From the NCBI GenBank assembly GCA_034769895.1, contig CM068375.1, positions 251,141,542-251,205,541 of the forward strand: DNA of 64,000 nucleotides. Reading direction: 5' to 3'. Under the pieces are notes generated by a model. That model saw only the letters and a program-made list of their open reading frames with translations, was not told where the DNA came from and did not search any database. The DNA is from Magicicada septendecula (taxonomy: Eukaryota; Arthropoda; Insecta; Hemiptera; Cicadidae). Both the position numbers and the translations under genes were made by a program. Positions 11,205 to 23,087 of this stretch are shown piece after piece (position 1 is the first letter of the stretch; the number at the start of each line of letters is the position of its first letter).

Positions 11205-14200
11205 ACAGTAAAACAATAAATGGACAATTTTAAATATTTTGATTTACGGTTCTGACTTCGCAAACTTGGACATTGAAGTGTGATATAACTGAATAATAAT
11301 GATGAAGAATTGTAAATAAATGTTTAGTGAATTTGATTGTTTATTGTAAAATGTTAGGTAAACAATGTGTGGATGTAATGGTAATTGTTGTGATTATAAT
11401 AATAATATTTTGCAGCCTAAGTAAATAACAAAAATAATTTGGAAGAAAATAATAAATGAATTGTAGTTATTGTAATTGGTGAAAGTAATTAAAAAATGTT
11501 GTTTTCAGTAATTAATTTAATTAAAATACTTTGAAATGTTTAAATATTTTTGATTGATTTAAATGTTATATAATTAAATTTTTCTAATGGATTTAAATTA
11601 TTTTAGGAGATGTAAATTTGATAGTCATCAATAGATAAATGTTAAATTGTTTGGTATGAAATAACACTGTTGTTAACTGTTTCAGAGGTTACGTGGAAGT
11701 ATTGGTGTGTATGGTGTGTATATTTTGTGTTTATGTCAATAGGTGAATAATATACTGTAAGTATAAAATTTTATAATACAAGTCAGATATAATAAAATGT
11801 TCACAGGGGTGAAAAGATTTTGTTTCAATAATAAAAAATTTTTGAGATAATTATACTCAATAGAAACTATAATTTAAAAAGTAGTAATAACTGAAAGGTA
11901 ATGTAAAATAAATGTAAATAATAAATTTGAAAATTTGAAGGAATCTAATTGTAGAAAGTGATAAATGATTTAAATGATGATGGATAAAAGAGTTAATGAA
12001 AATTTCACATTATAATGTTTATAGAAAGTCTTAATCTAGCTATTAGTGTGCTATTGCTGTGGTGGCATGTGCCACAGTAGATAGCGGAAAGTGTTGGGGG
12101 TAATAGAGAGTGTTACCCCCATCGGAGGCCAAAATGGTGAAAATGCACGGCACACCCCTTTTTACAATTTTATATTGTACATTGATAAACTGCCGTGCCG
12201 TGCAGTTAATGACGAGTGTAACATGGCTGAAGGTAAAGATGATTTCCCCGACTTTTCGGGCGATTACTGCCTTACCAGCACTAATCGTGGTTTTGGTTAG
12301 CGGTCAGCTATGGCCACAAATTAAGTCCCTTGACCATAGCTGGCTTGAAATTGGTTGATACTAGAAATTGATGGGGGGTGAAACTAGGGGAAATCCCGGA
12401 AACTATGGAACAGCGGCTGCCACTCTGTCCGAGTAGGGACAGCAAAGCCAGGTGGTAGACCCGCATTAAGGGCGTGTAACTATATAACCAAGATATGTTG
12501 ATATCTAAACCGTTCAAATGTAACGCCGAAGCAAGGACAAGGAGATGTTCAATTCCTCCAACTATGCCGTCCTTGTGTAGGCCAATGGACGCTACAGTCC
12601 AACAGAATAAACAATACTGTGTGTGGTTGGGGGGTTGCCCAGGTGAGCAACGAATTTAAATTTTATAACTTAAAGATGATAACTCATTTTGCACTAATTA
12701 AATGCTTGTATTATGCTTTGATAAATAGGTGTTCATATGTTCAGTATACTGTGTTTATTCTGTTTTATAAATGTATTATTTTATTGTGTTAGAGATAAGG
12801 ATTGATAAAAATATGTATTTCATGTAATTTGTATGATTTTGAAATGTGTTTGTAGTAAGGTCATTCACCTTGCTAAGAAAATCAGCTGATCCGCTGTAGA
12901 ATGTCACTTATAAATTGTTTGCTAATTTCCAGAGTAACTAATGTTTAAATATAGTGATTTCAATGTGTTAAAGATTTTATTTTAAATGATGGACTGAATT
13001 GATATAGTTAAGATTTTTAAATGATTTGTAAAAGATAGTAAAAGATAGATTTTGGGTGATTGATATTTTGTTGGGACTTGGTAGATCAGTCCAAGTTGAG
13101 TTTCAAGTCGTAATAGAGAGAATAATGTTTTGAATAAATGTAATGTAGAATTTGAGAAGTATTGATAGTGACACAGTAGATATGGGGAATATATGTAGAG
13201 TAATGATTGATATATTGATGTAATAAGTAAATGACGATATTTTGTTGCAATTGAAGTGATGTAATGAGAATGGTAATTAGGGGATGGTAATTTTGTAAGA
13301 GGGGATGGGGTGGTAGGAGTCCGCAACCAAAGGGTTGGGACGGGAAGGGACCGTTTAGTGTCGGAAGGGGTTGCTTTAGGTAGAATCCAGGAACCAAAAT
13401 AAGGGAATGAGCTTTTTGGGGGGGGGGGAACACACATCCTGAGTACAAAGGGTTAGAGAGTATTTTTTTTTATATATAAGAGTAGAAGGTTGCGAATGGA
13501 TTTAAGTAGTAAGTTGGGTTTAGAGAGTATCTGATAGATGTTTTTGATAAAGAGGGGTGTCATGTTTAGTTAAAGCTGTTAGTGGTATTAAAGTTAGAAG
13601 GGATTAAGAATATATGTATACATGCCAAGTGGCACATCAAGTTATTATAAATAATTAAATCACCCAAAGTAATGGAGAATGAGAATATTAAAGAAAGAGA
13701 TTCATAGTAAAAATATAAAATTTTAATTGAAATAAGTGACAATTTTAATAGAATTTGAAGATGTAAAGTTGTAAAAGGTATAATTTTGAGTAATTTAAAT
13801 ATCAATTTTATTGTTAATTATAATAATATTTTGTTATTTTAAATGTCTTATTTTATTATGTTTTTGTGTTTAAAGATAAAATTTTAAAGATGTTCAATGT
13901 ATTTTTTGATGTAACTTATGTATAACTTATGTAGGTCAAGGTTGTTGACTTGACCCAGTTTGATCAGCTGATGGGTGATGTCCTATACTAGACCCGTTTT
14001 GGCAATGAAGTGATGCCAATTTGGTTTCTTAATTAATTTAAATAAATTTAAATAATTTTAATATTGAGAAAAAATATATTTTAATAAATTTAAAATTTTT
14101 TTTGAAAAAAAAAATTTTTGAATTTTTGTGCCTGCCATCTAATTGGTGTTTTGAATTTTGATCATATTATTGTTTGCGTGTATTAATCGTGTTTTTTATT

Positions 14201-14738
14201 GAATTGTATTGTTTAGGATATATGTCTAATCACATGTTAGGATAAGGAAGTTCATGTTTTTAATAAATGCTCAACTTATTTATTTTCTAATTATCAATAA
14301 TAATGAAGAGAATTATTCAATTCAGACAAAAGATTTGTATTTTGATTTTGAGATTAATGGTAATATAGATTTGGTTTCAATTTAAAGGAAACTCCTAAAT
14401 TTGAGAAGATTTGATAGGATGTAGCAATAAGTGTGTGTGCGAGCCCAGTAACTGCTAAAGGCAGCCCAGTGTGCATGATAAGGGGGAACATATCGGTTGA
14501 GGATCTGGCATGATATAAGACCAGGGATTTGGATTTTGGGGTTGCATGTTAGAAGGTGAGGTGCGCTGTGGTGCGTGTCTGTTCGATTTTATGGTGTTGG
14601 GATCTCGCATAGAGAAGTCCAGTGATTTCGTTCAGATGTGGCCAGTCGCCGAGCCAGGGGGGTTGTTCACCCATGAAGTATAAGAGCTAAAGGGGGTTGT
14701 TGGCACCATATCCTCACCGGTCCTCTTAGGGGTTTTAG
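11205..14738 (+). other. C2 long non-coding domain
   Basis: About 3.5 kb, mostly C-poor on this strand, interrupted near 12040-12690 by sequence of different composition. Islands shared with C1 and C3 include GGAACACACATCC near 13426 and a block around 14590 with GAGAAGTCCAGT. No credible sense ORF. Confidence 0.55.
12040..12690. mobile_element. Foreign GC-richer insert in C2, unidentified
   Basis: Composition changes sharply to balanced bases over this stretch and returns to C-poor DNA afterwards. It opens near an imperfect hairpin (CTGTGG...CCACAG, about 12058-12078). ORFs of 69-82 codons on both strands have no recognisable motif. It could be the 5' leader of a LINE inserted in either orientation. 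Boundaries are approximate. Confidence 0.35.
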
Positions 14739-14778
14739 CAATGAGATTTCTTCTGTTTCGACAGAAGATATCTCATTG
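14739..14778 (+). promoter_or_regulatory. C2 3' hairpin beside the polypurine tract
   Basis: A 40-nt hairpin with outer arms CAATGAGAT and ATCTCATTG, inner stem CTTCTGT/ACAGAAG and loop TTCG. It is followed by GGGGAGGTA and the LTR start TGTAACA. Compared with C1 and C3 the stem bases differ in compensating pairs. Confidence 0.8.
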
Positions 14779-14787
14779 GGGAGGTAT

Positions 14788-15939
14788 TGTAACAGGACGA
14801 ATTTTGAGGGATTTTATTTTATTAAATTTGGGGATTTATGATAAAATATTTTAAATTAATTTCCAACTGTGTATACGGCCACGTGTTTGAATAAAGCATT
14901 GTGCGAAACAAGAAACGGTACGCAATAACTGTTGTGAAACAATTGCCAAGGAATGCGCCTGTTGTCGATTCTAAGCAATTAACATTTGTGTGACGTCTAC
15001 GCCCAAACGCACTACACCAGCATGTGCACAGACCGACGCGGAGTTGTTGGACACAAGATGGCTTAGAGAAGAATCTTTGTTCGCCACGCGGTCGGGGCTG
15101 GAGGAAATAAAACTAAGCCCAACCTCTTTTGTGACGTCAACCAGTGCTTACCGAATGTCATCCACGTCAAACACACAAAAAACCACGTGTGTTGAATGTG
15201 CCACAGAAGTGACGATTAAATAGAAGGCATTGCTTTCCGCCTTGTGAGACCGCAATCTAGTTGAGAGTAAGCTTAGAGACGCTCTCCCGAGTTCTCTCAC
15301 CGAAGCGTACCTGGCCAGGTATCTGCCCCAAGGGGCTCTTTCAAAATTTATGAGTTTCAAGTAAAAAGTGCGTTTATGTTAGAAAAAATGTGAAGGCGGT
15401 TGAAGTTCATCGGCAGAGAAGGAAGTTACAAACTTTTTCGGACTTATAACACAAATTTCGTAAGTGAATCGCCACTACTTCAGAGATACCCTAGTTACCA
15501 ACAAGGGTATTGCACCATGCCTAATACAAACTTTTATAATTAATTCAAAAGGGGGTTTTATGTAAATTAGTGTGAATGAGTGAACGCTAGCAGGCTGGGC
15601 TGTCTGTATTTTAAAATAAGGTAAGATGCTAGAATAAGATTATAATTGCATTGTCGTAGCCATGAAGTGAGTCACAGAAAAATATTATGTATGTATTTCA
15701 TTTTTTTTTTCAAATTTTGAGAAATAGTTGACATGAAGGTTTAAAAGTTTAATAAAGAAAATTTTAATTGAATTCTCTTCAAAAATGAGTTGCGTAAGTG
15801 ATTTGTTTAATCTGTAAACCATGCTTGCTTCTACGTTCGTGTGACAGGATCCTGGCCCGAGAAAAAACAATTATATAAGGTAGGTGGAAATAAATAAATT
15901 TGGTGTATTTATATTTGTAATGAATAAATAAACTTCACA
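14788..15939 (+). repeat. C2 3' LTR (1,152 bp)
   Basis: Begins TGTAACAGGACG after the polypurine tract and ends ACTTCACA, giving TG...CA. Its last 945 bp match the 5' LTR at 7795-8738. Length agrees with the C3 LTR (1,164 bp). Confidence 0.85.
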
Positions 15940-15989
15940 CATGAATATGAAGTACTGGTGAGCCTTACTAAAAATAAGTAAATGTAATT

Positions 15990-16300
15990 CTATCTATTAT
16001 TAATTACGTATGTTCATTAATGTGGTCTGTGAATCACCAGAGATATGGGGCAAACCCCGTTAAAGTCTTAATTGCAAATAAAATACTAATTTCAATTGAC
16101 AAAGACCACGTGTTAGTGCAATTTATTAAATCGTTACCTCAGTCTGTTTTTGCCATTTAATCCTCGCCTAACGGATGCTGGGGGTTTTCTGGATACAGGT
16201 AAGAGTTGGAATGTCAAAGGTAGGTGGTATTTTGGGAGGGAAGTTTGAAAGTTAAAAATTCAGTAGTTTGTAAAGTCACAATTGGTGCCGTGACCAGGAT
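15990..16300 (+). mobile_element. LTR end and primer site of a BEL/Pao-like element
   Basis: An AATAAAATAC polyadenylation-like signal (16079) is followed by GCTGGGGGTTTTCTGGATAC, which could be a U5 region, then AAGTCACAA and TTGGTGCCGTGACCAGGAT (16282-16300), a plausible primer-binding site. Only this junction survives; no 3' LTR or pol was found. Assignment to BEL/Pao is from general resemblance. Confidence 0.5.
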
Positions 16301-16332
16301 TATTGTTTGTAAAAGTTTTGAAAAGTCACACC

Positions 16333-16458
16333 ATGACCAACCAAAACACAAATACTCCACAAGATATAAAATCAGGAAGGCTGAAGATGGGAACAATACG
16401 CTTCCCGAAACCTGTACCAAATAAGGAAATAAAACATCTTGAGGTCAAGAATTTATAA
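16333..16458 (+). pseudogene. Short ORF after the BEL-like primer site
   Basis: A 41-residue ORF (MTNQNTNTPQDIKSGRLKMG...) starts in good context (ACACCATGA) 33 bases after the primer site, where gag would begin. It stops early and nothing gag-like follows, so it is probably a truncated gag start. Confidence 0.35.
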
Positions 16459-16542
16459 ATATTAAATAAATTATACATGCATCAAGAAATAGACTGTAGC
16501 AAACAGTGTTTAATATATGTATGTATAATACATGCCCAAGTG

Positions 16543-16546
<4 letters not shown>

Positions 16547-16585
<39 letters not shown>
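16547..16585 (+). repeat. (CA)n microsatellite with GC dinucleotide head
   Basis: GCGCGCGC passes into about 17 CA repeats. The ORFs across it on both strands are by-products of the repeat. Confidence 0.95.
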
Positions 16586-16589
<4 letters not shown>

Positions 16590-16592
<3 letters not shown>

Positions 16593-17526
16593 ATAATAAT
16601 GCTGCATCACTTACCATAGGGACAGATGATTCGTTATTCAGTCTATTAAGAATACTGCTGGGCAGTGCAATCTTTTTTGGTGGCTTGTATTTTTCACTTA
16701 TCTTCACTGAAATTCCATCCATCATTTTTATAATAAATTATAACCTGTACACATAAATGGAAAACAATGATATACCCATTAACATTTTCTATTGGTGCAA
16801 ATTTACAATTTTCAAGATGTTAAACCTATAAAAACCCACACAAACAGGTAAGTATACATAGGCCCATGTAAGTACCTATTAAAACACAAATATATAAGAA
16901 CAATGGTGTCTGAGCATATGGATTCCAGCTAAGTATGTAAACATATTTTAATGCCTTTATAACATCACAATGCTAAAATACTAATTTTGCAAAGTTAATA
17001 TGAAATGTACTCAGCAGCAGAGATGTGGTTAAAGCAATGTGGCACCACTTGTAAAGCATGTCACACATTACATAAAATGTAAACAAATTATCACTCAACA
17101 GCTCAGTAACCATAGACATCTACACATGTACAGGTAGACAGAAGGGACAGTTTTGATTTCACTAAAGATACAATGCTGTTACTTATAAATGAAAATGTTT
17201 AGTTAGAATTTGTTAACATAAAAACACCAAGGGTGTTTGATGCATAGATTATAATTGTTAAATCCTGATCTTTTAGTATCCAAATCATCCACTAGACGGC
17301 ATGTGTATTCATTTTCTTAGTAACAAATAAATAAAATTCAGTGGATGTCATTACGAAGAGTTTTTGTATGCTGCTATTGTATAGTGTGTTGCACGTGTTT
17401 TGTGAGTGAAAATGTCAGACAAATGTTTCTTGACAACAGATGAAATTTATGAAAACAATATATAACATGTTATTTAATACATCTAGGACAAATAAAATAA
17501 TAAAAGTGGAAGTTCAAAACTTATAT
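16590..17526. other. Unassigned AT-rich sequence
   Basis: No ORF above chance, repeat pair or RNA feature stands out between the microsatellite and the solo LTR. Confidence 0.5.
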
Positions 17527-18042
17527 TGTTACGACATTACAGAACAATCTACGTGTTTCTCAAATGTTCCAGTGGAATCCGGCTGTAATGTGTGGGCGTA
17601 CGTGATTCTCAATGCATTACCTAGACTGTGCCAGAATTCGCGCGCCCGCGCCTTGTGTGCAAGGCCACAGTCAATTACGTTCTGGCGTTTTCTAGTAGCA
17701 TTCGTGACGCGCAGTATGGAATATTTTGGATTTTTGGCGGGGTATAAATACAAGTAATCAGTGATGCTCAGTTCAGTTTGAGTCATGATTTATTGGAGTG
17801 CGGTTTGTAACATTGTGGCGAAATGTTATGTGTTTTATAATTGTGCGGGACAATTGTAATACAATTGTGTTTTATATTAGTAGACACTTTTATTGTGTGT
17901 GACCAATTTTTATTTGATATGTTGTAACAGCCTATCTTGTTGATTACAAACTGTCTAATTGTGATAATTAAAGCTGGTGATTAGTGACTTAATTGGTGTC
18001 TTGTATTTTGTTTTCCACTGTACCAAGGAGACCGTCGTAACA
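17527..18042 (+). mobile_element. Solo LTR (516 bp) with 4-bp target duplication
   Basis: Ends are TGTTACGA and TCGTAACA, an 8-bp terminal inverted repeat with TG...CA, flanked by ATAT on both sides (17523-17526, 18043-18046). GGGGTATAAATAC (17739-17751) is a TATA box, followed after about 25 bases by TCAGTT, an initiator-like sequence, and later ATTAAA. This is the anatomy of an LTR promoter. The two overlapping ORFs of 105 and 85 codons lie inside it and look fortuitous. It probably arose by LTR-LTR recombination of a Ty3/gypsy-type element. Confidence 0.8.
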
Positions 18043-18309
18043 ATATTATTCTGGTCAATTTTTTACTTTTTGCAAAACATAATTTTTAAAAATAAAGTTA
18101 CAAGCCACATTAACACCCGAATCTAATACAGATCACATAACTTTAAAGAATACATGTAAACATTTACAAAAATATTAATAATATATTTCTACAGTCAGAT
18201 TTAGTAGCTACAGGTTTTAAATATGTGGAAAAATGGTCTGGACCGAGTGATGTACTCCTGTTTTAAGGTCATGCGATCAAAGTGTTAAATCAAAAATGGT
18301 TTGTTCAGG

Positions 18310-18440
18310 ACCCAAGTAGATTAGAGCTGGTCACTCCGATGCTTCTCTAGATATCCCACATCTCTCCATCCTTTTGGCTTATAATTCATCTAGTTTTTTG
18401 GGCAGTCATCCATTCGATCAAGACGTTCCAAACATTTTAG
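18310..18440 (-). pseudogene. LINE reverse transcriptase C-terminal tail remnant
   Basis: The minus strand reads LDRMDDCPKN, a stop, then MNYKPKGWRDVG and RSDQL. This is close to the tail common in LINE ORFs (a basic RMDD..PKK...YKPKGRRDVGRP-type motif). Stops and frameshifts make it a fossil. Confidence 0.5.
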
Positions 18441-19054
18441 CTGACACTGGGAATTCCTCTCGAGTATACTCATAATATTCAGTTCCTGCTGTAGTTATTG
18501 ACTTATATGACAAAAAATCATACCATACATCCAACAAATGAATACGTTATCTAACAGCCATATGGACAAATCCATACAAAATAAAAGTTACATAAATGTT
18601 TCATGCTGGGGTATACTTTTTATGAAACAATGGAGTGAATACAATAACCATGACTTAATGATCATTATCTTGGGTACATGATTGTAAAGAAAGCCTGTAT
18701 CCGGTCACACTTCATCACACAAAAAATAGTTTTTATCTTTTATCCTGGTATGCCTACAATAGGCCTTATTACCATCATGTAATCACCAGTCTGTAATGAT
18801 ATGGTACATCAACCATGTTTTATGTAACTTTAAAACTGTAGCGTGCTGTATTTATTTAACCAACACAGACAATAAAACTCATTACATTATGGACATGACA
18901 CGGCTCAAAACCATGACTTAATGTTGTTAATTGTTAGGAATATTCTCTCATATAAATTAATAGAGGAAAGCAATTAGTGTAAACTACTTACACATCAGAA
19001 AAAGTTGACACACCCCTCAATAGTACAGTTTCTTAAACTATACTTTGTGGCGGT
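18441..19054. other. Unassigned sequence
   Basis: AT-rich with no recognised coding or repeat structure. Confidence 0.5.
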
Positions 19055-19062
19055 GTAACAGA

Positions 19063-19883
19063 CAGTGGCGAAGTTACATGGAGGCAATTGAGGCAATGCC
19101 TACCCTAAAAATTCTGTAGAATACAAATTATAAATACGTATGAACTACGTAACGTAAAGATTATACACTGTTACTGTGACTGTCGAATTTATTAAGCCGA
19201 AATGTGCTTTACAGAGCGACCGCTAGATGGTGACAGGTGAGATTCGGCATAAAGCGAATGAGGCAACGTGAACTTGCCTCAGAGTTTTTTGTATACATCG
19301 TATGCAAGCAATGTGCTGGTGCGAATGGGAAGTGCGGGGGAGGGGGATTGTCCCGTGCTGTACACATAAAGCGTTGAGGCATGTCTCACTTTTATGGTGC
19401 AAACAGTTAAGTTAAAGCGCGCTGTGTTGTTTATAAGTGTGCTTATTTTATGCGGTTATTAAAAGTGTGCCTGTTATTCCGCTGAACTAATAGATGATCA
19501 AGATTGTTTTTTGAATTGTTTGTAACATTAAACATATAATATAGAAACTAATCAAGTTTAAAAATTTGAAGTTCAATCAGATGTATTATTGTGTATGACT
19601 TATACAAGGATTGTTTAATAGAAACACGTTTAGAGCTGTAAAGCTTTTTTTATTCAACGATTTTAAAAGAAGTCTCCATTAACATTAAGACACGAGTCCC
19701 ACTCTTGCACTAATCTGTAGATTCCCTGCTAGTAAAATTCTTACGGCTGTTTCCGGAACCATTTGCTAACAGGAAACTCTACCTCAGCATCCGATTTGAA
19801 CCACTGTCGTTTTAGTGATTCCTTAAAAAAATTTAAGGTAAGATTTTTGCCTACCCATTCATTAACTACTAGCTTCGCCACTG
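19063..19883. mobile_element. hAT-type MITE, copy 1, with 8-bp target duplication
   Basis: Terminal inverted repeats CAGTGGCGAAGTTAC and CAGTGGCGAAGCTAG are flanked by GTAACAGA on both sides (19055-19062, 19884-19891). There is no transposase ORF in 821 bp. A second copy is at 39978-40808. TIR form and 8-bp duplication place it in the hAT superfamily. Confidence 0.9.
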
Positions 19884-20071
19884 GTAACAGACAGTCTGCA
19901 GAAGCCAACGAACAACTTGTATCTTACTGCAGATGTTTCCTCCCAATGAACTGTTTACTAAACCAACACAATCTATTCCAACATAAAGTTGCTAACATTT
20001 TGTTCCTAACATTAAAGTTATAATAGCTTGTTCACAGAAGGCTGTATCTCTGCTAAAACCAAGTCATCATA

Positions 20072-21284
20072 TATAGGTTGATTCAATTAGAGGTTACAAT
20101 TTTAATATAAAATAAAACACATTGGTTTTTGGTAAACTCTTAATGTATTTATTTCGATATGTTGTTTAGACATTGACATTAGACATGATAAATGATATCG
20201 GTCAAAGGGGTGCCACGAGCGGCCCTGCAGACTTCCACCCTTTTGATGAAATTTTCCATCACTTTCCGGTATAACTCTGCAGCAGTTCATGAATAACGTG
20301 GCGAATCTCGTCCTTTAGCTCTGGAATCGTTTTGTGGTCATTGTCATACACCTTCTGCTTCAAATAACCCCAAAGAAAATAATCCAACGGTGTGAGAACA
20401 CACGATCTTGGTGGCCAATGCTGATCGCCGAAACGAGAGATGACACAGCCGGGGAACTTTGTGTGCAACAACTGTATTGTTTCTTGTGCTGTGTGGCAAG
20501 TGGCACCGTCTTGTTGGAACCACATGTCTTCAACATCAATATCATCCTATTAGTGCTAAAAATAATTTGTTATCATCTTCCAATAACGTTCACCATTAAC
20601 TGTTACTGCCTCACCACGGGCATTTTCAAAAAAGTACAGTCCAATCACGCCGCCGACCCGAAATCCAAAATCCGCACCAAACAGTGACTTTTTGTGGATG
20701 CATTGGTTGTTCAAGAATAGCTTGTGGATTTTCAAGTTCCCAAATGCAGCAATTTTGCTTGTTTACATACCCATTCAGTTGAAAATGAGCTTCATCGCTG
20801 AATATGATTTTCTTCGCAAAATTGCCATTAACTTGGTGGTTCTCTAACACTCAACCAACGAAGTCAAGACACTGTCTATGATCTGTTGGCTTCAATTACT
20901 GGGTCAATTGGATCTTGTAGGCATGCAAATGTAGATCTTTAGTTAAAATACGCTGCGTGGTGTTGTAGGAAAGGTCCAATTGCTGGGAACGATGGCGAAT
21001 GGAGGTCGACGGATTGTCTTGGACACTGGCACTCACTGCGGCGATATTTGTGAGTGACCGGCCATTACGAGGACGTACTGGTCTTTAACCAGGTTTTAAA
21101 TAGGATGTACTGGTCTTTCGAAAATAGGTTTTAACAATTAAAATACGTTCTTGAGTCGAATACCGCTCCATAACAACAAATGTCAATACTTAACAATGAC
21201 TAATTTCAAATATCAGCTGTTTATCTTGTACAAGAAAACAGTATTGCCAACTTAAAATTGTAACCTCCAACTGAATCACCTATA
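20072..21284 (-). mobile_element. Tc1/mariner element with ~32-bp terminal repeats
   Basis: Ends TATAGGTTGATTCAATTAGA and TATAGGTGATTCAGTTGGA continue to TTACAATTTTAA on both sides in inverted orientation, with a TA at each flank. The transposase reads on the minus strand and is broken. Confidence 0.9.
20259..21172 (-). pseudogene. Mariner-like transposase, broken
   Basis: Minus-strand translation begins MERYSTQERILIVKTYF near 21172. Later come FSDEAHFQLNGYV (first catalytic Asp), PMHPQKVTVWCGFW, WFQQDGATCHTA (second Asp) and LTPLDYFLWGYLK (third Asp), the D,D34D pattern of mariner transposases. Several stops and frameshifts separate these parts, so no enzyme can be made. It sits centrally between intact terminal repeats. 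Confidence 0.85.
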
Positions 21285-21880
21285 GCATGGATGAAATTTC
21301 TAGGTGGTTTGAGTTTTTGCACTGTCCTTTGATGTATTCCCATTACACACTGTACACTGTACAGTCCTGTGTATGGGTGCATATGTTCTGTGGTGTACTG
21401 TGAAAAGAATTTTAGCTGGAAAGTCTTTGTTTAATTATATTAACTTACACATTGTGTGATTACTTATTTAAAAAAAAATTACTCTTCCTCACTTAAATGT
21501 TATTATAACTAATATAATAATGTTTAATTTGCATTTCACCTGAAGACTGCGCTGATTGTTTAGGTAGCCAAAAGGGATACTTTTCAAACATTCACAGTGA
21601 TGGCAAAAATCCATTCATTAAATTCTAATACCACACACTTTTATAATCAATCCTATTGTTACATAGCAGATTAAATGTTGACAGTCACACTAAATTAGTA
21701 GTGTAGGCAAGATGAGGAGGAGATAAACTAACAAGCAACCTCCCACACACCTACATTTACATCCTTAGTATAATGAAAGTAATAATTCATAATAATTACC
21801 AGACTGTTTCACAATGAAAGTAATGGTACCGTTCTGATGTCCATATGAATACAGCCAGACCTATCTCAATAACTGTTTAT
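21285..21880. other. Unassigned sequence between two mariner-type elements
   Basis: No coding signal or repeat recognised. Confidence 0.5.
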
Positions 21881-22782
21881 TACAAGGGTCAATTGAAAAG
21901 TTCACAGAGTGACATCTATAGCTTAGCTGTAGAACTAAAATTTTTCATGAACGTGTTTTGATATTCATCTTTCATATAAACACCTGTTAATTTTCAAATG
22001 TAACAAGCAATTTAATCACTGTTTACAGACCGTTTACAATTTATGTGCCGCACATATTTTGAATAATGGACATAATCACAAATTCTTTGTTAAAAAAGTC
22101 TAGTGCAATTGTAAATGTATTAGGAGATGCTGCACCTTCAAAAACAATGATTTGTAAGTGTGCACACGAATTAAACATGGTCGTACAAGTATTTGAAGGT
22201 GACCTCCCAATAGACACCCAAAAAGTGCAACAACTTCAAATTCAAACGCCCACTTGGACAAAATTTTTTATACTAAGTTCTTGAGTTAAAATATGATACA
22301 CATGCTAATATGATATGCTTACTATTTCAGCAATGTCATCCACTCTTAATCGCTGGTTTTTCAACACTGTGTATGACATTTTTTAATGATATCTGGAGTT
22401 GTTTCACTTTTTGGTATCTTCAATGTTCATATGACCATACTTACACTTGAGTGTCCACTTACAAAATCACTGTTTTGGGAGGAGCAGCATCTGTTAACTT
22501 TTTTACCATTTTGTTGTAATAGTGCTCTTGGTGACTTTTTGTTGTAATGACTTTTTTAACAAGGAATTTAATCACATCATGATATTGTTTTTGTTCGTTT
22601 TTCAAAACACAGGTAACATGTAAATTTCGAACAGCTGATAATAAACAATGAATAAATTGGTAGATAGATTTGAAAATTAACAGGCGTTTTCATGAAATGT
22701 GAATCTTACAATGCACAAAAAATTTTGGTTCTTCCGCTAAGCTGTAGATGACACTCCTTGAACTTTTCAACTGAAGCTCGTA
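21881..22782. mobile_element. Foldback mariner MITE built from two inverted 5' ends
   Basis: The left half (from TACAAGGGTCAATTGAAAAG) and the right half read on the minus strand (TACGAGCTTCAGTTGAAAAG) match for most of their length, flanked by TA. The match extends beyond the termini into transposase N-terminal coding sequence: a FVKK/LLKK segment, then DAAPSKT on the left and DAAPPKT on the right, near 22120 and 22500. Each arm is therefore the same end of one mariner in opposite orientation. Confidence 0.75.
22066..22284 (+). pseudogene. Mariner transposase N-terminal fragment in the foldback element
   Basis: A 72-codon frame containing GDAAPSKT and an FEGD segment, the region of the helix-turn-helix domains in mariner transposases. 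The remainder of the transposase is absent. A related, more damaged fragment lies on the minus strand of the other arm. Confidence 0.5.
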
Positions 22783-22868
22783 TAATGAATGTCTGAATAG
22801 TCATTACAACATTAACTTACAACATTGCAGTTGTTTTGATGGTTCATCTTCTTCATTCACGCACTTAA

Positions 22869-23087
22869 TATTAGTAATAAATTGTAACTTTCACTTGTGA
22901 ACACTTACGTTTCTTAATGTCCTCGTACGTTTCGGTGTGGTGTTCACCTTCCTTGCAAGGTTTAAATCTGTTTGAAGACATTCTGTATTTAAACCTCCCT
23001 GAGGAAGGTGAACACCACACGGAAACGTACGAGGACATTAAGAAACGTAAGTGTTCACAAGTGAAAGTTACAATTTATCACTAATAC
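22869..23087. repeat. Hairpin of ~100-bp inverted arms with hammerhead-like cores
   Basis: Arms 22869-22968 and 22988-23087 are near-perfect inverted repeats with a 19-nt spacer. The right arm (+) has CTGAGGA (22999-23005), a GGTG strand and GGAAAC; the left arm on the minus strand keeps CACCGAAAC but has lost CTGA. Together they look like two decayed copies of a Penelope-type terminus placed head to head. Confidence 0.6.

Larger units (their letters stand above)
7795..15939 (+). mobile_element. C2: near-complete non-autonomous LTR element
   Basis: Order: partial 5' LTR (7795-8738), primer-binding site (8741), one ORF (from 8942, split by a Penelope-like insertion), about 3.5 kb of non-coding DNA, 40-nt hairpin, polypurine tract, 3' LTR (14788-15939). 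The LTRs are almost identical over about 945 bp, implying fairly recent insertion, but the first ~207 bp of the 5' LTR are missing. No pol genes are present, so it resembles a large retrotransposon derivative that keeps one protein-coding gene. Confidence 0.8.
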
